Of a stretch of 34,053 bases of DNA, positions 26,270 to 34,053 are shown in pieces. The translations under genes and the position numbers were made by a program. Position 1 is the first letter of the stretch, and the number at the start of each line of letters is the position of its first letter. The notes beneath the pieces are model-generated. The model searched no databases. It had not been told where the DNA came from and was given only the letters and a program-made list of their open reading frames with translations. The stretch comes from an uncultured Rhodospirillales bacterium. GTDB taxonomy: Bacteria > Pseudomonadota > Alphaproteobacteria > Azospirillales > Azospirillaceae. The DNA is taken from contig CAIYNU010000058.1 of NCBI GenBank assembly GCA_903927615.1, forward strand, positions 1 to 34,053. The letters run 5' to 3'.

Positions 26270-27160
26270 ATGGTCCGGATCGTTCTCATCGGCTTTGCGT
26301 TGCTGGCGGCGGCGTTGGCCGGTTGGCTGGTCCGGCACTATCTGTCGGCCCAGCGCGAGCAGCTTGCCGAGATGGCGGCCCAGCACATGCCCAGGCCCGT
26401 TTCGACCACCGAGGTGCTGGTGGTTGCGGGGCCGGTGGGGATCGCCGGCGTGCTGTCATCGGGAGATTTGCGCTGGCAGGCCTGGCCCGAGCAGGGACTC
26501 AACGACCGCTACATCACCCGCCGGAGCCGCCCCGACGCCCTCCAGACGCTGGCCGGCGCGGCGGCGCGCCAACCCCTGTTCCCGGGCGAACCGGTGACCG
26601 AGGAGAAACTGATCCTGAACCACGAGGGCGGTTTCCTGGCGGCGGTGCTGCCCCAAGGCGGGCGGGCGTTGACCCTTAAGGTCGACGAGGCCACCGGTCT
26701 GGCGGGTCTGATCGTGCCCGGTGATCGCGTGGACGTGATCGTAACCCATGAGGTGCCGGTCAAGATCGATCCGGCATCCGGCGCCTCTCCGGAAAAGCAG
26801 TTCGTCAGCGAGACCATCGTTCATGAATTGCGGGTGCTGGCCGTTGACCAGGACCTGAAACAAGAGGGGAAGGCCGCCAAACTGGGCAAGACCGTGACGT
26901 TGGCGGTGGATTTGGGGCAGGCGGAGGCCATCGCGGTCGGCCGGGCGCTGGGGACGTTAACCCTGTCCCTGTGCAGCTCGTTCGGGGGACCGGTTCCCGA
27001 TGGGCGGAAGCGGCCCTATACTGCGGCCAGCGACATCAGCGGGGCCTTGCGGGCGGCGGAGGCTGTTGTGCCGATGCCGATGCCGGCGGCGGCGCCGGCG
27101 GCCTACATGGTCACAGTCTTCCACGGCCTTACCGCCGAAACGGTCACGCTGACGCGATGA
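26270..27160 (+). CDS. cpaB: CpaB/RcpC-family Tad pilus assembly protein
   Basis: Periplasmic assembly protein of Flp pili, 296 residues. An N-terminal membrane anchor (about 4-22, IVLIGFALLAAALAGWLV) is followed by a SAF-like domain (about 45-125, with PVGIAGVLSSGDLRWQAWPE and FPGEPVTEEKL). The RcpC region follows, with GLIVPGDRVDVIVTHEV, FVSETIVHELRVLAVDQDL and KTVTLAVDLGQAEAIAVGRALGTLTLSL, all typical of CpaB. A Pro/Ala/Met-rich stretch lies near the end. A strong GGGAGGGG lies just upstream of the ATG. The gene is paired with cpaA; in most genomes the next gene would be cpaC (secretin), but here a cyclase-like gene follows. Confidence 0.88.
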   Translation: MVRIVLIGFALLAAALAGWLVRHYLSAQREQLAEMAAQHMPRPVSTTEVLVVAGPVGIAGVLSSGDLRWQAWPEQGLNDRYITRRSRPDALQTLAGAAARQPLFPGEPVTEEKLILNHEGGFLAAVLPQGGRALTLKVDEATGLAGLIVPGDRVDVIVTHEVPVKIDPASGASPEKQFVSETIVHELRVLAVDQDLKQEGKAAKLGKTVTLAVDLGQAEAIAVGRALGTLTLSLCSSFGGPVPDGRKRPYTAASDISGALRAAEAVVPMPMPAAAPAAYMVTVFHGLTAETVTLTR

Positions 27161-27185
27161 CGTCCCGGACATTTGAGCACGCGAG

Positions 27186-28256
27186 ATGAACAAAAAAATC
27201 AGCCCGGCCGCCGCCGACATGCTTCGGCAGTTGGATATTCACCTTAACCCGGTCTGGCAACTGGGGCGCAATGCCATTTTGGCCTGGACGCCGGTCAAGA
27301 ACGGATTGAAGGCGCTGGTTACGCCGGTGCGGGAACTTTTGTACCATTTATCGAACAGACCAGATTTATTACACGGCTTCCGCTACAAGGAAGAGGCAAA
27401 ATTTGATGAATTGTGCGTGACCCTCGGTATGGTGCCGATCGAAATCACGTTTTCTTTGCGCATCGGCCCTCAAGACACGGCGGTGCCATGGCAGACGGTG
27501 GAAGGCATCATCCGGCGCTACTCGATTTCGGAAACGCCATACCGTGGCGTGTTGCTGTTTGACATCGTTGGTTTTTCCAAATTGAATTCGATTCAGCAGA
27601 TTGGACAGTTGAACTCGCTCGAGTACTGTATCAACTTGGCTCATCGTCGCATGCAGGACTGGGGTATGCCGGTGGAATTGGCCCGCTCGACCACCGGCGA
27701 CGGCTTCTATGTCTGGAATCGCGTCAGCGGCGCGGTGGCCGAGGTGTGGTTGCTGATTCTGATGCTGATGGTGCTGGCCGAGAACGAGATGGACCGTTCC
27801 CAGGATCGCCATGGTCTGGTGCCGTTGCTGCGGTCGGTGTTTTCGGTCGGACGCCACTATGCCTATTATCAGATCGAGGGGTTGTCGCCGCGGGGCTATG
27901 ATTACATCGTCGGCGATGTCACGATCACTCTGGCGCGCCTGATGGAGAAGACGGCCCCGGGCCAGATTTTCATCGGGGCGTTTGAACGGCCGATCCGCGA
28001 CGGTGGCGCCGAGATGGTTTCGACGGTGGGCTTCGTCACCCAGGCCGACAAATACCTTCAGAAGCTGATCGGTCGTGAGTTTAATGGCTACGCGATCTCG
28101 GAGGTTAGCCTGGGGCTGACCGGTAACCGTGACCAGGGCTATGACCGCCACCTGATCGACGACAAGCACGGACAGGAGCATATTGCCTACAACGCGGTGG
28201 CGCGCCTGTATCGCGGCGGCCGGATTCCCATCATGCTTGGCCGGTCGTCGCCGTGA
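27186..28256 (+). CDS. Class III nucleotidyl cyclase-like protein, probably degenerate
   Basis: A cytoplasmic protein of 356 residues with no TM helix or signal. An N-terminal region of unknown fold (about 1-115) precedes a class III cyclase homology domain (about 118-275). The two metal-binding aspartates appear to be kept: Asp126 in VLLFDIVGFSKLN and Asp172 in STTGDGFYVW. The third motif reads VGDVTITLARLMEKTAPGQIFI, where active enzymes usually have G-x-x-V-N-x-A-x-R; the Arg (251) is kept but the Asn position is Ile247. A further 80 residues follow. It may have weak or altered activity, or act as a nucleotide sensor. It starts 25 bp after cpaB on the same strand, which suggests a link to pilus control. 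The assignment rests on motif reading only. Confidence 0.65.
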   Translation: MNKKISPAAADMLRQLDIHLNPVWQLGRNAILAWTPVKNGLKALVTPVRELLYHLSNRPDLLHGFRYKEEAKFDELCVTLGMVPIEITFSLRIGPQDTAVPWQTVEGIIRRYSISETPYRGVLLFDIVGFSKLNSIQQIGQLNSLEYCINLAHRRMQDWGMPVELARSTTGDGFYVWNRVSGAVAEVWLLILMLMVLAENEMDRSQDRHGLVPLLRSVFSVGRHYAYYQIEGLSPRGYDYIVGDVTITLARLMEKTAPGQIFIGAFERPIRDGGAEMVSTVGFVTQADKYLQKLIGREFNGYAISEVSLGLTGNRDQGYDRHLIDDKHGQEHIAYNAVARLYRGGRIPIMLGRSSP

Positions 28257-28275
28257 GGTGTGTCCGGTGTCGGCC

Positions 28276-28596
28276 CTAGTGGCGGTTGATTTTCCCCTTG
28301 GCTGGCGGCGGCGCCTTTGGTGCTGTCGGTGACTTGGTCGAGATTGGCGTCGATGTCGGCGCCGCGGGCGCGGTGCCGCCGCCAGCTTTCAGCGCGGCGG
28401 CCAGCTTGCGTTGAAAGGCGCCGCCATCCTGGCGGTTTTTTGCGGTCAGGAAATTATTGACCGCGGCGCGTGCCGCCTCTTTGTCGTAGGGTTCCTTGCC
28501 CTCGGCTGCGAGCTTGGCGCGGTTCAACACCTTGGGATCAATGGTCTGACGGAGTGCGGCGATCTGTTGAAGCAGAGTCTTGCGCGGGTCGTTCAC
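28276..28596 (-). CDS. Small basic protein of unknown function
   Basis: A 106-residue protein from a GTG at 28596 with an excellent ribosome site, GGGGGAGG six bases upstream. Residues 1-70 look helical (MNDPRKTLLQQIAALRQTID, then AARAAVNNFLTAKNRQDGGA). Residues about 72-106 are a low-complexity Ala/Pro/Thr/Lys tail, probably disordered. No signal peptide or TM helix. It is convergent with the cyclase-like gene (19 bp between stops) and lies 181 bp from the end of argB. I do not recognise the family. The codon pattern and ribosome site make it a likely real gene. Confidence 0.6.
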   Translation of the reverse strand: MNDPRKTLLQQIAALRQTIDPKVLNRAKLAAEGKEPYDKEAARAAVNNFLTAKNRQDGGAFQRKLAAALKAGGGTAPAAPTSTPISTKSPTAPKAPPPAKGKINRH

Positions 28597-28777
28597 GCGT
28601 TGCCTCCCCCGGGGAGGATGGCCCCCGGAACCATGACGAGGCCATCATTAAAGCCCGGTTTCGGGACAGGATCAAGGATCATACCGGTTGGCTTAAAGTC
28701 TGACCCTTCACCGGGGTTTTGCTCCCTTGGCCCTCACCAGGGCCGGTTGATGGGGGGATTCCTGACGCGCGCCGGGA

Positions 28778-29701
28778 TCAGTCGCGGCGAATCAGGGTGC
28801 CGGCCCCGCCCTCGGTGAAGATTTCCAGCAACAGCGCGTGGGGCACCCGGCCGTCCAGAATGACCGCCGCCTCAACGCCCTGCTCAACCGCCGCAATGCA
28901 GGTTTCGATCTTGGGAATCATGCCACCCGAAGCGGTACCGTCGCTCATCAGCCGTCTTGCCAGTTCCAAGGACATTTCCGGGATCAGGACCTTGTCCTTG
29001 TCCAGCACGCCGGCGACATCGGTCAGCAGGAACAGCCGGGTTGCGCCCAGGGCTCCGGCAATGGCGCCGGCGGCGGTGTCGGCGTTAATGTTGAAGGTCT
29101 CGCCGTCGCGTCCCTGGCCGATCGGAGCGATCACCGGGATGATGTCCGACTTTTCGAAGAGTTCCAGAAGTTCGGGATTGATGTGCTGGGGTTCGCCCAC
29201 GAAGCCGAGGTCGAGGGCATTTTCAATCGCGCTGTCGTCATCCCGCCTCGTCCGGCGCAGCTTGCGCGCCAGCATCAGGTGCCCATCCTTGCCCGAGAGC
29301 CCGATGGCTTTGCCGCCGGCGTCATTGATCAGGGACACGATCTGCTTGTTGATGGCCCCCGACAGCACCATCTCGACAATTTCGACGGTTTCCTTATCGG
29401 TGATGCGCAAACCATCCACGAACTCGCTCTTGATCTGGAGGCGCTTGAGCATTTGGCCGATTTGCGGTCCGCCGCCATGGACCACCACCGGGTTGATGCC
29501 GACCTGTTTCAGGAGCACGATGTCCCGGGCAAAGCCCTGACCCAAGGCTTCATCACCCATGGCGTGGCCGCCATACTTGATGACGAAGGTGCGCCCGGAG
29601 TACTGGCGCATGTAGGGCAGGGCCTCGGAGAGGGTGCGGGCCTTGGCCAACCATTCTTCGCGCGAAGTTGGCGGCGACGATGATTTGGGTTGCATGGTCA
29701 T
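28778..29701 (-). CDS. argB: Acetylglutamate kinase
   Basis: Phosphorylates N-acetylglutamate, the second step of arginine synthesis. The 307 residues show the amino-acid kinase fold with [43 protein letters not shown] and the C-terminal [16 protein letters not shown] kinked N-terminal helix (about 12-33, [20 protein letters not shown]) precedes the kinase core, the feature linked in this family to hexamer formation and arginine feedback inhibition, so this enzyme is probably arginine-sensitive. The ATG at 29701 has AAGG upstream; a second ATG two codons later is possible. Last gene of the rpmH-argB string, 68 bp after engB. Confidence 0.97.
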   Translation of the reverse strand: MTMQPKSSSPPTSREEWLAKARTLSEALPYMRQYSGRTFVIKYGGHAMGDEALGQGFARDIVLLKQVGINPVVVHGGGPQIGQMLKRLQIKSEFVDGLRITDKETVEIVEMVLSGAINKQIVSLINDAGGKAIGLSGKDGHLMLARKLRRTRRDDDSAIENALDLGFVGEPQHINPELLELFEKSDIIPVIAPIGQGRDGETFNINADTAAGAIAGALGATRLFLLTDVAGVLDKDKVLIPEMSLELARRLMSDGTASGGMIPKIETCIAAVEQGVEAAVILDGRVPHALLLEIFTEGGAGTLIRRD

Positions 29702-29769
29702 GGGGCGCCTTTTAGCGAAAAGGGGGGATGCTGCAAAGGGCGATTTTGCGGTTCGGGACCGGTTTGGGG

Positions 29770-30408
29770 TCAGGTCGGGAGCTTCGCCAGTTCGGCGAGG
29801 CTGGCGCGCAGTTCCGGGATGCCTTGCCCGGTGTCGGAACTGGTGGCGTGGCTTTCGGGGAAGGCGGCAGGGTGGCGCTTGAGGGTTTCCGCGGTGACGG
29901 CGCGGGCGGCTTCCAGGGCCGCCGGCTTGAGCTTGTCGGCCTTGGTCAGCACCACCTGGAACGGCACCGCGGCGCCGTCCAGCAGGGTCATCATGGTTTC
30001 GTCCGAGGGCTTGGGGCCGTGCCGGCAGTCGATCAGCAGGCAAACCCGGCGCAAACTGACCCGTCCCTTGAGGTAGCGACGGACCAACTCGGTCCAGGCA
30101 TCGACCTTGCTTCGGGATTCCTTGGCGTAGCCGTAACCGGGCACGTCCACCAGTTGCAGCCGTTCGCCAAGGTTGAAGAAGTTGATCTGCTGGGTGCGGC
30201 CCGGCGTGTCCGAGGTCCGGGCGAGGGTCTTGCGCCCGGTCAAGGCGTTGATCAAACTTGATTTTCCGACATTAGAGCGGCCGGCGAAGGTGATTTCCGG
30301 CAAGTCGGCGTCGGGCAACTGGTCCAGCGTCGCCGCGCCCCAAACAAATTGACACTCGGCAGCGAACAACAGGCGACCAACTTCGAGGTCCTCGGGAATC
30401 AATGTCAT
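29770..30408 (-). CDS. engB: Ribosome biogenesis GTP-binding protein EngB (YihA/YsxC)
   Basis: Essential small GTPase for large ribosomal subunit assembly. The 212 residues contain G1 GRSNVGKSS (43-51), the G2 Thr in [13 protein letters not shown]3 DVPGYGYA (88-95), G4 TKAD (155-158) and G5 SSDTGQG near 190, all intact. It lies between yidC and argB on the same strand. The 103-bp gap to yidC carries a strong hairpin (30469-30497) that may modulate read-through into engB-argB. The start at 30408 is the only reasonable one for the family, with GGACCTCCG-like purine-poor upstream sequence and no ideal ribosome site. Confidence 0.96.
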   Translation of the reverse strand: MTLIPEDLEVGRLLFAAECQFVWGAATLDQLPDADLPEITFAGRSNVGKSSLINALTGRKTLARTSDTPGRTQQINFFNLGERLQLVDVPGYGYAKESRSKVDAWTELVRRYLKGRVSLRRVCLLIDCRHGPKPSDETMMTLLDGAAVPFQVVLTKADKLKPAALEAARAVTAETLKRHPAAFPESHATSSDTGQGIPELRASLAELAKLPT

Positions 30409-30468
30409 GACGGAGGTCCTCGCACGGTCCGATTAAATCCAGGTTGCCACAGGCTGGTCGCCCGTCGT

Positions 30469-30497
30469 GGTATCCCGGGGCGTCGCCCCGGGATACC
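30469..30497. repeat. 13-bp perfect hairpin between yidC and engB
   Basis: GGTATCCCGGGGC (30469-30481), a 3-nt loop GTC, and GCCCCGGGATACC (30485-30497) form a perfect inverted repeat, the strongest stem seen in the window. On the minus (coding) strand it begins 15 bp after the yidC stop and no T-run follows, so it is not a standard terminator. It may stabilise the yidC end of the message, attenuate expression of engB-argB, or be a dispersed palindromic element. Confidence 0.7.
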
Positions 30498-30511
30498 GGA
30501 AGATAACGTCG

Positions 30512-32272
30512 TCAGGTGACCTTCACCCCCATCTTGTGCATGATCAACCATTGCTGGGCGATCGAGAGCGAGTTGTTCCAGGCCCAGTAGATCACCAGAC
30601 CGGCCGGGAAGCCTGCCAGCATGAAGGTGAACACGAACGGCAGCACGGCGAAAATCTTCTGCTGAACCGGATCGGGTGGGGTCGGGTTCAGTTTTTGCTG
30701 GAACCACATGGTCATGCCCATGATCAGCGGCCAGATGCCGATCATCAGCATGTGCGGCGGCGTCCACGGGATCAGGCCGAACAGGTTGAACAGCGAAGTC
30801 GGGTCGGGCGCCGAAAGGTCTTGAATCCAGCCGAAGAACGGCGCCTGCCGCATTTCGATGGTGACGAACAGGACCTTGTAGAGGGCGAAAAACACCGGAA
30901 TCTGGATCAGGATGGGCAGGCACCCGGCAATGGGATTGGCCTTTTCGCGCTTGTAGAGCGCCATCATCTCTTGATTCATCCGCTCCTTATCGTCACCGCA
31001 GCGTTCGCGGATGGCGGTAATTTGCGGTTGGAGTTGCTTCATCTTGCTCATCGAGCGGTACGACTGGTTGGCCAGCGGGAAGAACACCGCTTTGACCAGG
31101 ACCGTAAAGACCAGAATGGCGACCCCGAAATTACCGAAGATGCCTCTCAGGAAATCGAGGCAGTAAAAGAACGGCTTGGTCAGGAAGTAGAACCAGCCGA
31201 AATCCACCGCCAGATCAAACTTGGTGATCCCGAGTTCGGCGGCGTAACGGTCCAGCAGCTTAACCTCTTTGGCACCGGCGAACATCCGGCGGGCGCTCTC
31301 GATGGTTGCGCCGGGGGTCGCGGTCATGGGCTCGCCCAGAATGTCGACCTGATAGCGGTCTTCGCCGTTGCGCTTGGTCGACAGGAAACGGGCGGTGACC
31401 GATTGCTGCTGATCGGGGATCAGCGACACCAGCCAGTATTTATCGGTAATGCCGATCCAGCCGCCGGTGGTGGTGGATTGTACGGCGGGCTTGTCCTGGA
31501 GGTCCTTGTACTTGACCTCTTTGAGGGTGCCGTCCAGCACCCCCACCGGTCCTTCATGCAGGATGAAGAACCCTTGGGTGGTCGGTGTGCCCTGGCGCGA
31601 CACCAGGCCGTAGGGCAACAGCGTGACCGGCTGGTCGCCGGTGTTGCGGACCCGGTCGGTGACGGTGAACATGTAATTGGCATCGACGGCGACCACCTTC
31701 TCGAACACCAGACCGTGGCCGTTGTCCCAGGTCAGGGTCAGCGGTTGCAGGGGCGTCAGTTGGTCGGTCGCGGCGGTCCACACCGTGGCGGCATCGGGGA
31801 CCACGACACTATGGTCGGCCGGAACCCAGCCGAACTCGGCATAATAGGGGTGCTCGGTGCCGGTGGGCGCCAGCAAGCCGATCTCGGGGCTCTTGGGGTC
31901 GGTGGTCTCACGGTAGTCAGCCAGTTGGAGGTCGTCGAGACGGGCGCCGGTGCGGGCCACGCTGCCGATCAGCCGTGGCGTGGCGATCTTGATGCGCAGG
32001 CTGGCCGCCACCTGATCCGTGACCAACTCCGCCCGGGGGCGCGCCTTGGGTACGGCCGTCGCGCCGATGGGGGCCGACATGCCGGGGACGCTGGACGGGA
32101 CTTCGCCCGGCACGGCGCTGACGGTGGCCGGCGACGGGGTCAGCATCTCTTGCTGACGCTGTTGCTCGGCCTGTTGCTGCTGCTGACGCGGCATCTCGTA
32201 GAAAAACTGGAAGCCGAGCAGGATCGCAATCGACAGGGCGATCGCGATGATCAGATTTTGCTGTTCGGTCAT
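30512..32272 (-). CDS. yidC: Membrane protein insertase YidC
   Basis: Inserts and folds inner-membrane proteins, alone or with SecYEG. The 586 residues have a first TM helix (about 6-24, [18 protein letters not shown]), a Gln-rich linker, a large periplasmic beta domain (about 85-345), then the conserved five-helix core with [20 protein letters not shown] (about 392-411), the cytoplasmic coiled-coil hairpin [20 protein letters not shown] and [20 protein letters not shown]. The basic residue in the insertase groove is Lys394 where E. coli has Arg, which I believe is common in alphaproteobacteria. The start overlaps the yidD stop by 4 bp. Gram-negative long form of the family. Confidence 0.97.
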   Translation of the reverse strand: MTEQQNLIIAIALSIAILLGFQFFYEMPRQQQQQAEQQRQQEMLTPSPATVSAVPGEVPSSVPGMSAPIGATAVPKARPRAELVTDQVAASLRIKIATPRLIGSVARTGARLDDLQLADYRETTDPKSPEIGLLAPTGTEHPYYAEFGWVPADHSVVVPDAATVWTAATDQLTPLQPLTLTWDNGHGLVFEKVVAVDANYMFTVTDRVRNTGDQPVTLLPYGLVSRQGTPTTQGFFILHEGPVGVLDGTLKEVKYKDLQDKPAVQSTTTGGWIGITDKYWLVSLIPDQQQSVTARFLSTKRNGEDRYQVDILGEPMTATPGATIESARRMFAGAKEVKLLDRYAAELGITKFDLAVDFGWFYFLTKPFFYCLDFLRGIFGNFGVAILVFTVLVKAVFFPLANQSYRSMSKMKQLQPQITAIRERCGDDKERMNQEMMALYKREKANPIAGCLPILIQIPVFFALYKVLFVTIEMRQAPFFGWIQDLSAPDPTSLFNLFGLIPWTPPHMLMIGIWPLIMGMTMWFQQKLNPTPPDPVQQKIFAVLPFVFTFMLAGFPAGLVIYWAWNNSLSIAQQWLIMHKMGVKVT

Positions 32273-32601
32273 GGCTCCTCTGGAGTGCCTGGTAGGGTCA
32301 GGATGGATGCGGTGCGGGCCCGGGGTCGGACGCCGGCGGCCTTGGTGGCCGCAACGCTGAAAGGTTTGGCGGCGGTGGCGGGAGGCGGGACCGGGTCGTA
32401 GCCGGAACCGCCCCAGGGATGGCAGCGGCCAAGGCGGACCAGAGTCAGTCGGCCGCCATCAATCGCCCCGTGGCGTGTCAGCGCCTCCAGGGCGTATTCG
32501 GAACAGGACGGCAGGAACCGGCAGCGCGGCCCCAAATAGGGGGCGAGCGTCCAGCGATAGCCTAAAACCAGCGCCCGGAGCAGATGCGCTGCCGGGCTCA
32601 T
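32269..32601 (-). CDS. yidD: Membrane protein insertion efficiency factor YidD
   Basis: Small protein assisting YidC-dependent membrane insertion. The 110 residues contain the family core: [52 protein letters not shown] and GGSGYDPVP, with the conserved cysteines. The C-terminal 35 residues (about 76-110) extend past the usual end as a basic, Pro/Thr-rich tail. It overlaps rnpA and yidC by 4 bp each (ATGA), the classic rnpA-yidD-yidC arrangement. Confidence 0.95.
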   Translation of the reverse strand: MSPAAHLLRALVLGYRWTLAPYLGPRCRFLPSCSEYALEALTRHGAIDGGRLTLVRLGRCHPWGGSGYDPVPPPATAAKPFSVAATKAAGVRPRARTASILTLPGTPEEP

Positions 32602-33032
32602 GATGACGGCACTCCGGCGGACCAGGCCCCGAGTCGCCGCAGGCCGGCGATCAGGTCGGCCTTGAGGTCGGCAAAATCCCGCTTGACCGTCTCGGCCCGG
32701 GCAATCACCACGAAGTCGTGACCGGAAACGGCATGGGCCGCCAACACCTGGCAGGCGGCGTCACGCAAACGTCGCCGTGCCCGGTTGCGGGTGACGGCGT
32801 TTCCGACCTTTTTGCTGGCGGTCAGACCAAACCGCACCGCCGGCCCATCGGCTGGCGGCTGTTGCTTCTGGTCGTGCCGGCGAATCTGTAGGATCAGCCC
32901 AGGCGCCACCCACTTACGGCGTGTTCCCGCCACGGCCAGGAATTCCGGCCGGCACTTCAGCCGCCCGACTCTGGCTGCACCGACCCTGGCCGTGCCCGGT
33001 GCGGGCGGATCGGTCCCGGGAATGTCGGTCAT
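32598..33032 (-). CDS. rnpA: Ribonuclease P protein component
   Basis: Protein subunit of RNase P, which cuts the 5' leader off pre-tRNAs together with the catalytic RNA. The 144 residues include [19 protein letters not shown] near the start, [20 protein letters not shown] and [12 protein letters not shown], the RNA-binding RNR signature, and DFVVIAR. A 22-residue Gly/Ala/Pro extension precedes the core, so the true start could be later than the ATG at 33032, although this ATG gives 67 bp to rpmH. An in-frame start at 33158 would overlap rpmH and is rejected. Second gene of the rpmH string. Confidence 0.95.
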   Translation of the reverse strand: MTDIPGTDPPAPGTARVGAARVGRLKCRPEFLAVAGTRRKWVAPGLILQIRRHDQKQQPPADGPAVRFGLTASKKVGNAVTRNRARRRLRDAACQVLAAHAVSGHDFVVIARAETVKRDFADLKADLIAGLRRLGAWSAGVPSS

Positions 33033-33099
33033 GGGCGGCCTCGTGACTGGTCGCCGCGGCGACCCGGCGCATGTCCAGGCCGGCCGCGGGAGACGGCTG

Positions 33100-33234
33100 T
33101 TATGCCGACAACCGCTTGCGGCCCTTGGCCCGGCGATTTGACAGGACACGGCGACCACCGACGGTGGCCATCCGGGCGCGGAACCCGTGCCGCCGCTTGC
33201 GCACGATCTTGCTCGGCTGAAAGGTGCGTTTCAC
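33100..33234 (-). CDS. rpmH: 50S ribosomal protein L34
   Basis: Very basic 44-residue ribosomal protein, translated here by hand: it starts (GTG)[16 protein letters not shown] and ends KGRKRLSA before TAA. The GTG at 33234 is the start because L34 always begins MKRT(F/Y)QPS, and a CGGAG lies 7 nt before it. First gene of rpmH-rnpA-yidD-yidC-engB-argB, with a strong promoter about 50 bp upstream. Too short for usual length cut-offs, but unmistakable. Confidence 0.97.
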   Translation of the reverse strand: MKRTFQPSKIVRKRRHGFRARMATVGGRRVLSNRRAKGRKRLSA

Positions 33235-33280
33235 AACCCAACTCCGTTTGTACGTCTCGATTCGGTTGACAAGGGTCGGT

Positions 33281-33309
33281 TCTATAGTGACTCAGGCGGG
33301 CTGAGTCAA
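33281..33309 (-). promoter_or_regulatory. rpmH promoter containing an 8-bp dyad in its spacer
   Basis: On the minus strand TTGACT (33304-33309), exactly 17 bp and TATAGA (33281-33286) form the best sigma70-type promoter in the window. The start point would be near 33274, 40 nt before the rpmH GTG. An inverted repeat TGACTCAG-GCGGG-CTGAGTCA (33288-33308) fills the spacer and covers most of the -35, an ideal operator position. It could also be a hairpin in the 3' end of the upstream transporter message, but no T-run follows. Confidence 0.6.
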
Positions 33310-33330
33310 TGAAAGTTCCAGGAAAATTTC

Positions 33331-33360
33331 CCGGCGGTGATTTTAGTCGGCCGCCGCCGG
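33331..33360 (-). terminator. Weak terminator-like hairpin at the end of the MFS gene
   Basis: CCGGCGG (33331-33337) pairs with CCGCCGG (33354-33360) across a 16-nt loop that includes the MFS stop codon (33343-33345). On the minus strand the stem is followed by GAAATTTTCC, a short T tract. Stem and tail are both modest, so read-through towards rpmH is possible. Confidence 0.35.
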
Positions 33361-34053
33361 CACCGCCGCCCCCGGAAGCTCGGGGGCGGGGGCGGCCGTG
33401 GTCCGGTCGACGGGCAGTAGCAGGGCTGCCAGGAAGGCGGTCAGGACCAATCCGGACAGGGTCAGGAACAGGCCGTCAAAGCCGCCGGTCCAGCGATAGG
33501 ACAGCGCCACGAGCTGCACCGCCAGGGGGCCGACGCCGAACGCCAGGATGAATTTGGCGCCGTAGGCGAGGCCGCGGTAACGGCCCGGGGTGAAGCGGGC
33601 GAGCATGACGTTCTCCACGGGAATCTGGAGATTCTGGCATGACACGATCATCAGCGCCAGGGCCAGCACCGGCGTTCCCGCCAGCGAGGCGGCCAGCAGC
33701 ATCATCGGGATCTGGAGCAGCAGGCAGCCGGCATAAAGATACTTGGGTTGCAGCCGGTCGGCCAGGCGGCCACCCCAGAGCTGGGGCAGGGCGCCGATCA
33801 GGTAGACGATGGTGACGAGGCCGCCGACACCCAGCGTGCTGTCGCCCACCAGGTCCGACAGATGGTTGCCGAACCATTTGGGCATGGCCACCATCATCGA
33901 GTTCCAGAGGATGCCGCCCACCGCCATGGTGACCGACAGCACCAGAAAGGCGCGAATCACGTCGCCGCGGCTCTGTCGGGGTTGGGGCCGAAGGTCGGCC
34001 TTGCGATCATAGACCAGGCCAAGCGTAATGCAGGTGGCGAGCGCGAGGCCGGC
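33343..34053 (-). CDS. MFS transporter, C-terminal part (5' end beyond window)
   Basis: The reverse strand is open from the right edge to a TAA at 33343 (236 codons seen). A cytoplasmic loop (YDRKADLRPQPRQSRGD) precedes six hydrophobic helices, with LVTIVYLIGALPQLWGGRLADR resembling the mid-protein MFS motif-A repeat (G-x-L-A-D-R). This is the C-terminal half of a 12-helix major facilitator, and an internal GTG at 33960 is not its true start. The tail is Ala/Pro-rich. Substrate cannot be told. It runs in the same direction as the rpmH string but has a gap of 108 bp and a separate promoter in between. Confidence 0.82.
   Translation of the reverse strand, partial: AGLALATCITLGLVYDRKADLRPQPRQSRGDVIRAFLVLSVTMAVGGILWNSMMVAMPKWFGNHLSDLVGDSTLGVGGLVTIVYLIGALPQLWGGRLADRLQPKYLYAGCLLLQIPMMLLAASLAGTPVLALALMIVSCQNLQIPVENVMLARFTPGRYRGLAYGAKFILAFGVGPLAVQLVALSYRWTGGFDGLFLTLSGLVLTAFLAALLLPVDRTTAAPAPELPGAAVPAAAD

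Noticed and set aside
28729-28744. GGCCCT-CACC-AGGGCC hairpin as the argB terminator
   Set aside because: A perfect 6-bp stem but no T-run on the minus strand, and the position 34 bp past argB alone is not enough.
30467-32401. 644-codon open frame on the plus strand
   Set aside because: Antisense shadow of yidC; no recognisable domain and residue content typical of GC-rich antisense frames.
1-34053. CRISPR arrays, tRNA/rRNA genes, insertion sequences, phage or attachment sites
   Set aside because: None seen on either strand: no regularly spaced repeats, no cloverleaf-like sequences with CCA-proximal arms and no transposase or integrase frames.

Overview
The window looks like a chromosomal segment of a GC-rich alphaproteobacterium, most likely a Rhodospirillales / Magnetospirillum-like organism. 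I infer this from the gene order (HAD nucleotidase-dapD-dapE, def-fmt-truA, rpmH-rnpA-yidD-yidC-engB-argB), a DUF2336 protein, many signalling genes, and high GC with frequent GTG or TTG starts. No taxonomic marker such as rRNA is present. I see no tRNA, rRNA, CRISPR array, insertion sequence or phage gene.

Layout from left to right. (1) 1-2289, minus: the N-terminal two thirds of cobalamin-dependent methionine synthase (metH), cut by the window edge. (2) 2463-8469: a signalling block of noticeably lower GC, with a chemoreceptor, a large hybrid histidine kinase (dCache-like sensor, PAS, HisKA, HATPase, REC, Hpt) and a convergent ADP-ribosylglycohydrolase whose 3' end overlaps the kinase by 14 bp. 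(3) 8556-8981: an unrecognised small secreted or membrane protein with a palindrome and a tandem repeat upstream. (4) 9130-13300, minus: a complete EmrB/EmrA/NodT-type tripartite efflux operon with 4-bp overlaps. (5) 13639-17519, minus: a PAS-GAF-GGDEF diguanylate cyclase, a DUF2336 protein and a secreted protein of unknown function. (6) 17660-21645: a HAD pyrimidine-nucleotidase-like gene, an oppositely oriented STAS-domain gene, dapD, dapE and a membrane protein, so lysine/peptidoglycan precursor synthesis with a signalling gene in the middle. (7) 21856-24393: a glycine-zipper small protein (plus) and the def-fmt-truA operon (minus). (8) 24664-28596: an OmpA-domain periplasmic protein, then cpaA and cpaB (Tad/Flp pilus genes without pilin, ATPase or secretin in view), a class III cyclase-like protein lacking one expected catalytic residue, and a convergent small basic protein. 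(9) 28778-33234, minus: rpmH-rnpA-yidD-yidC-engB-argB, covering ribosome assembly, tRNA processing, membrane insertion and arginine synthesis. (10) 33343-34053, minus: the C-terminal part of an MFS transporter.

Most of the window is ordinary housekeeping and efflux content. The parts most worth a second look are the CpaA-CpaB-degenerate cyclase trio, the c-di-GMP/DUF2336/secreted-protein operon, the compositionally mosaic hybrid kinase beside an orphan ADP-ribosylglycohydrolase, and two strong inverted repeats in the rpmH-argB region: an 8-bp dyad inside the rpmH promoter, and a 13-bp perfect hairpin between yidC and engB. I found no clearly new multi-gene system. GC statements are by eye, and function calls rest on reading motifs, not on database searches.
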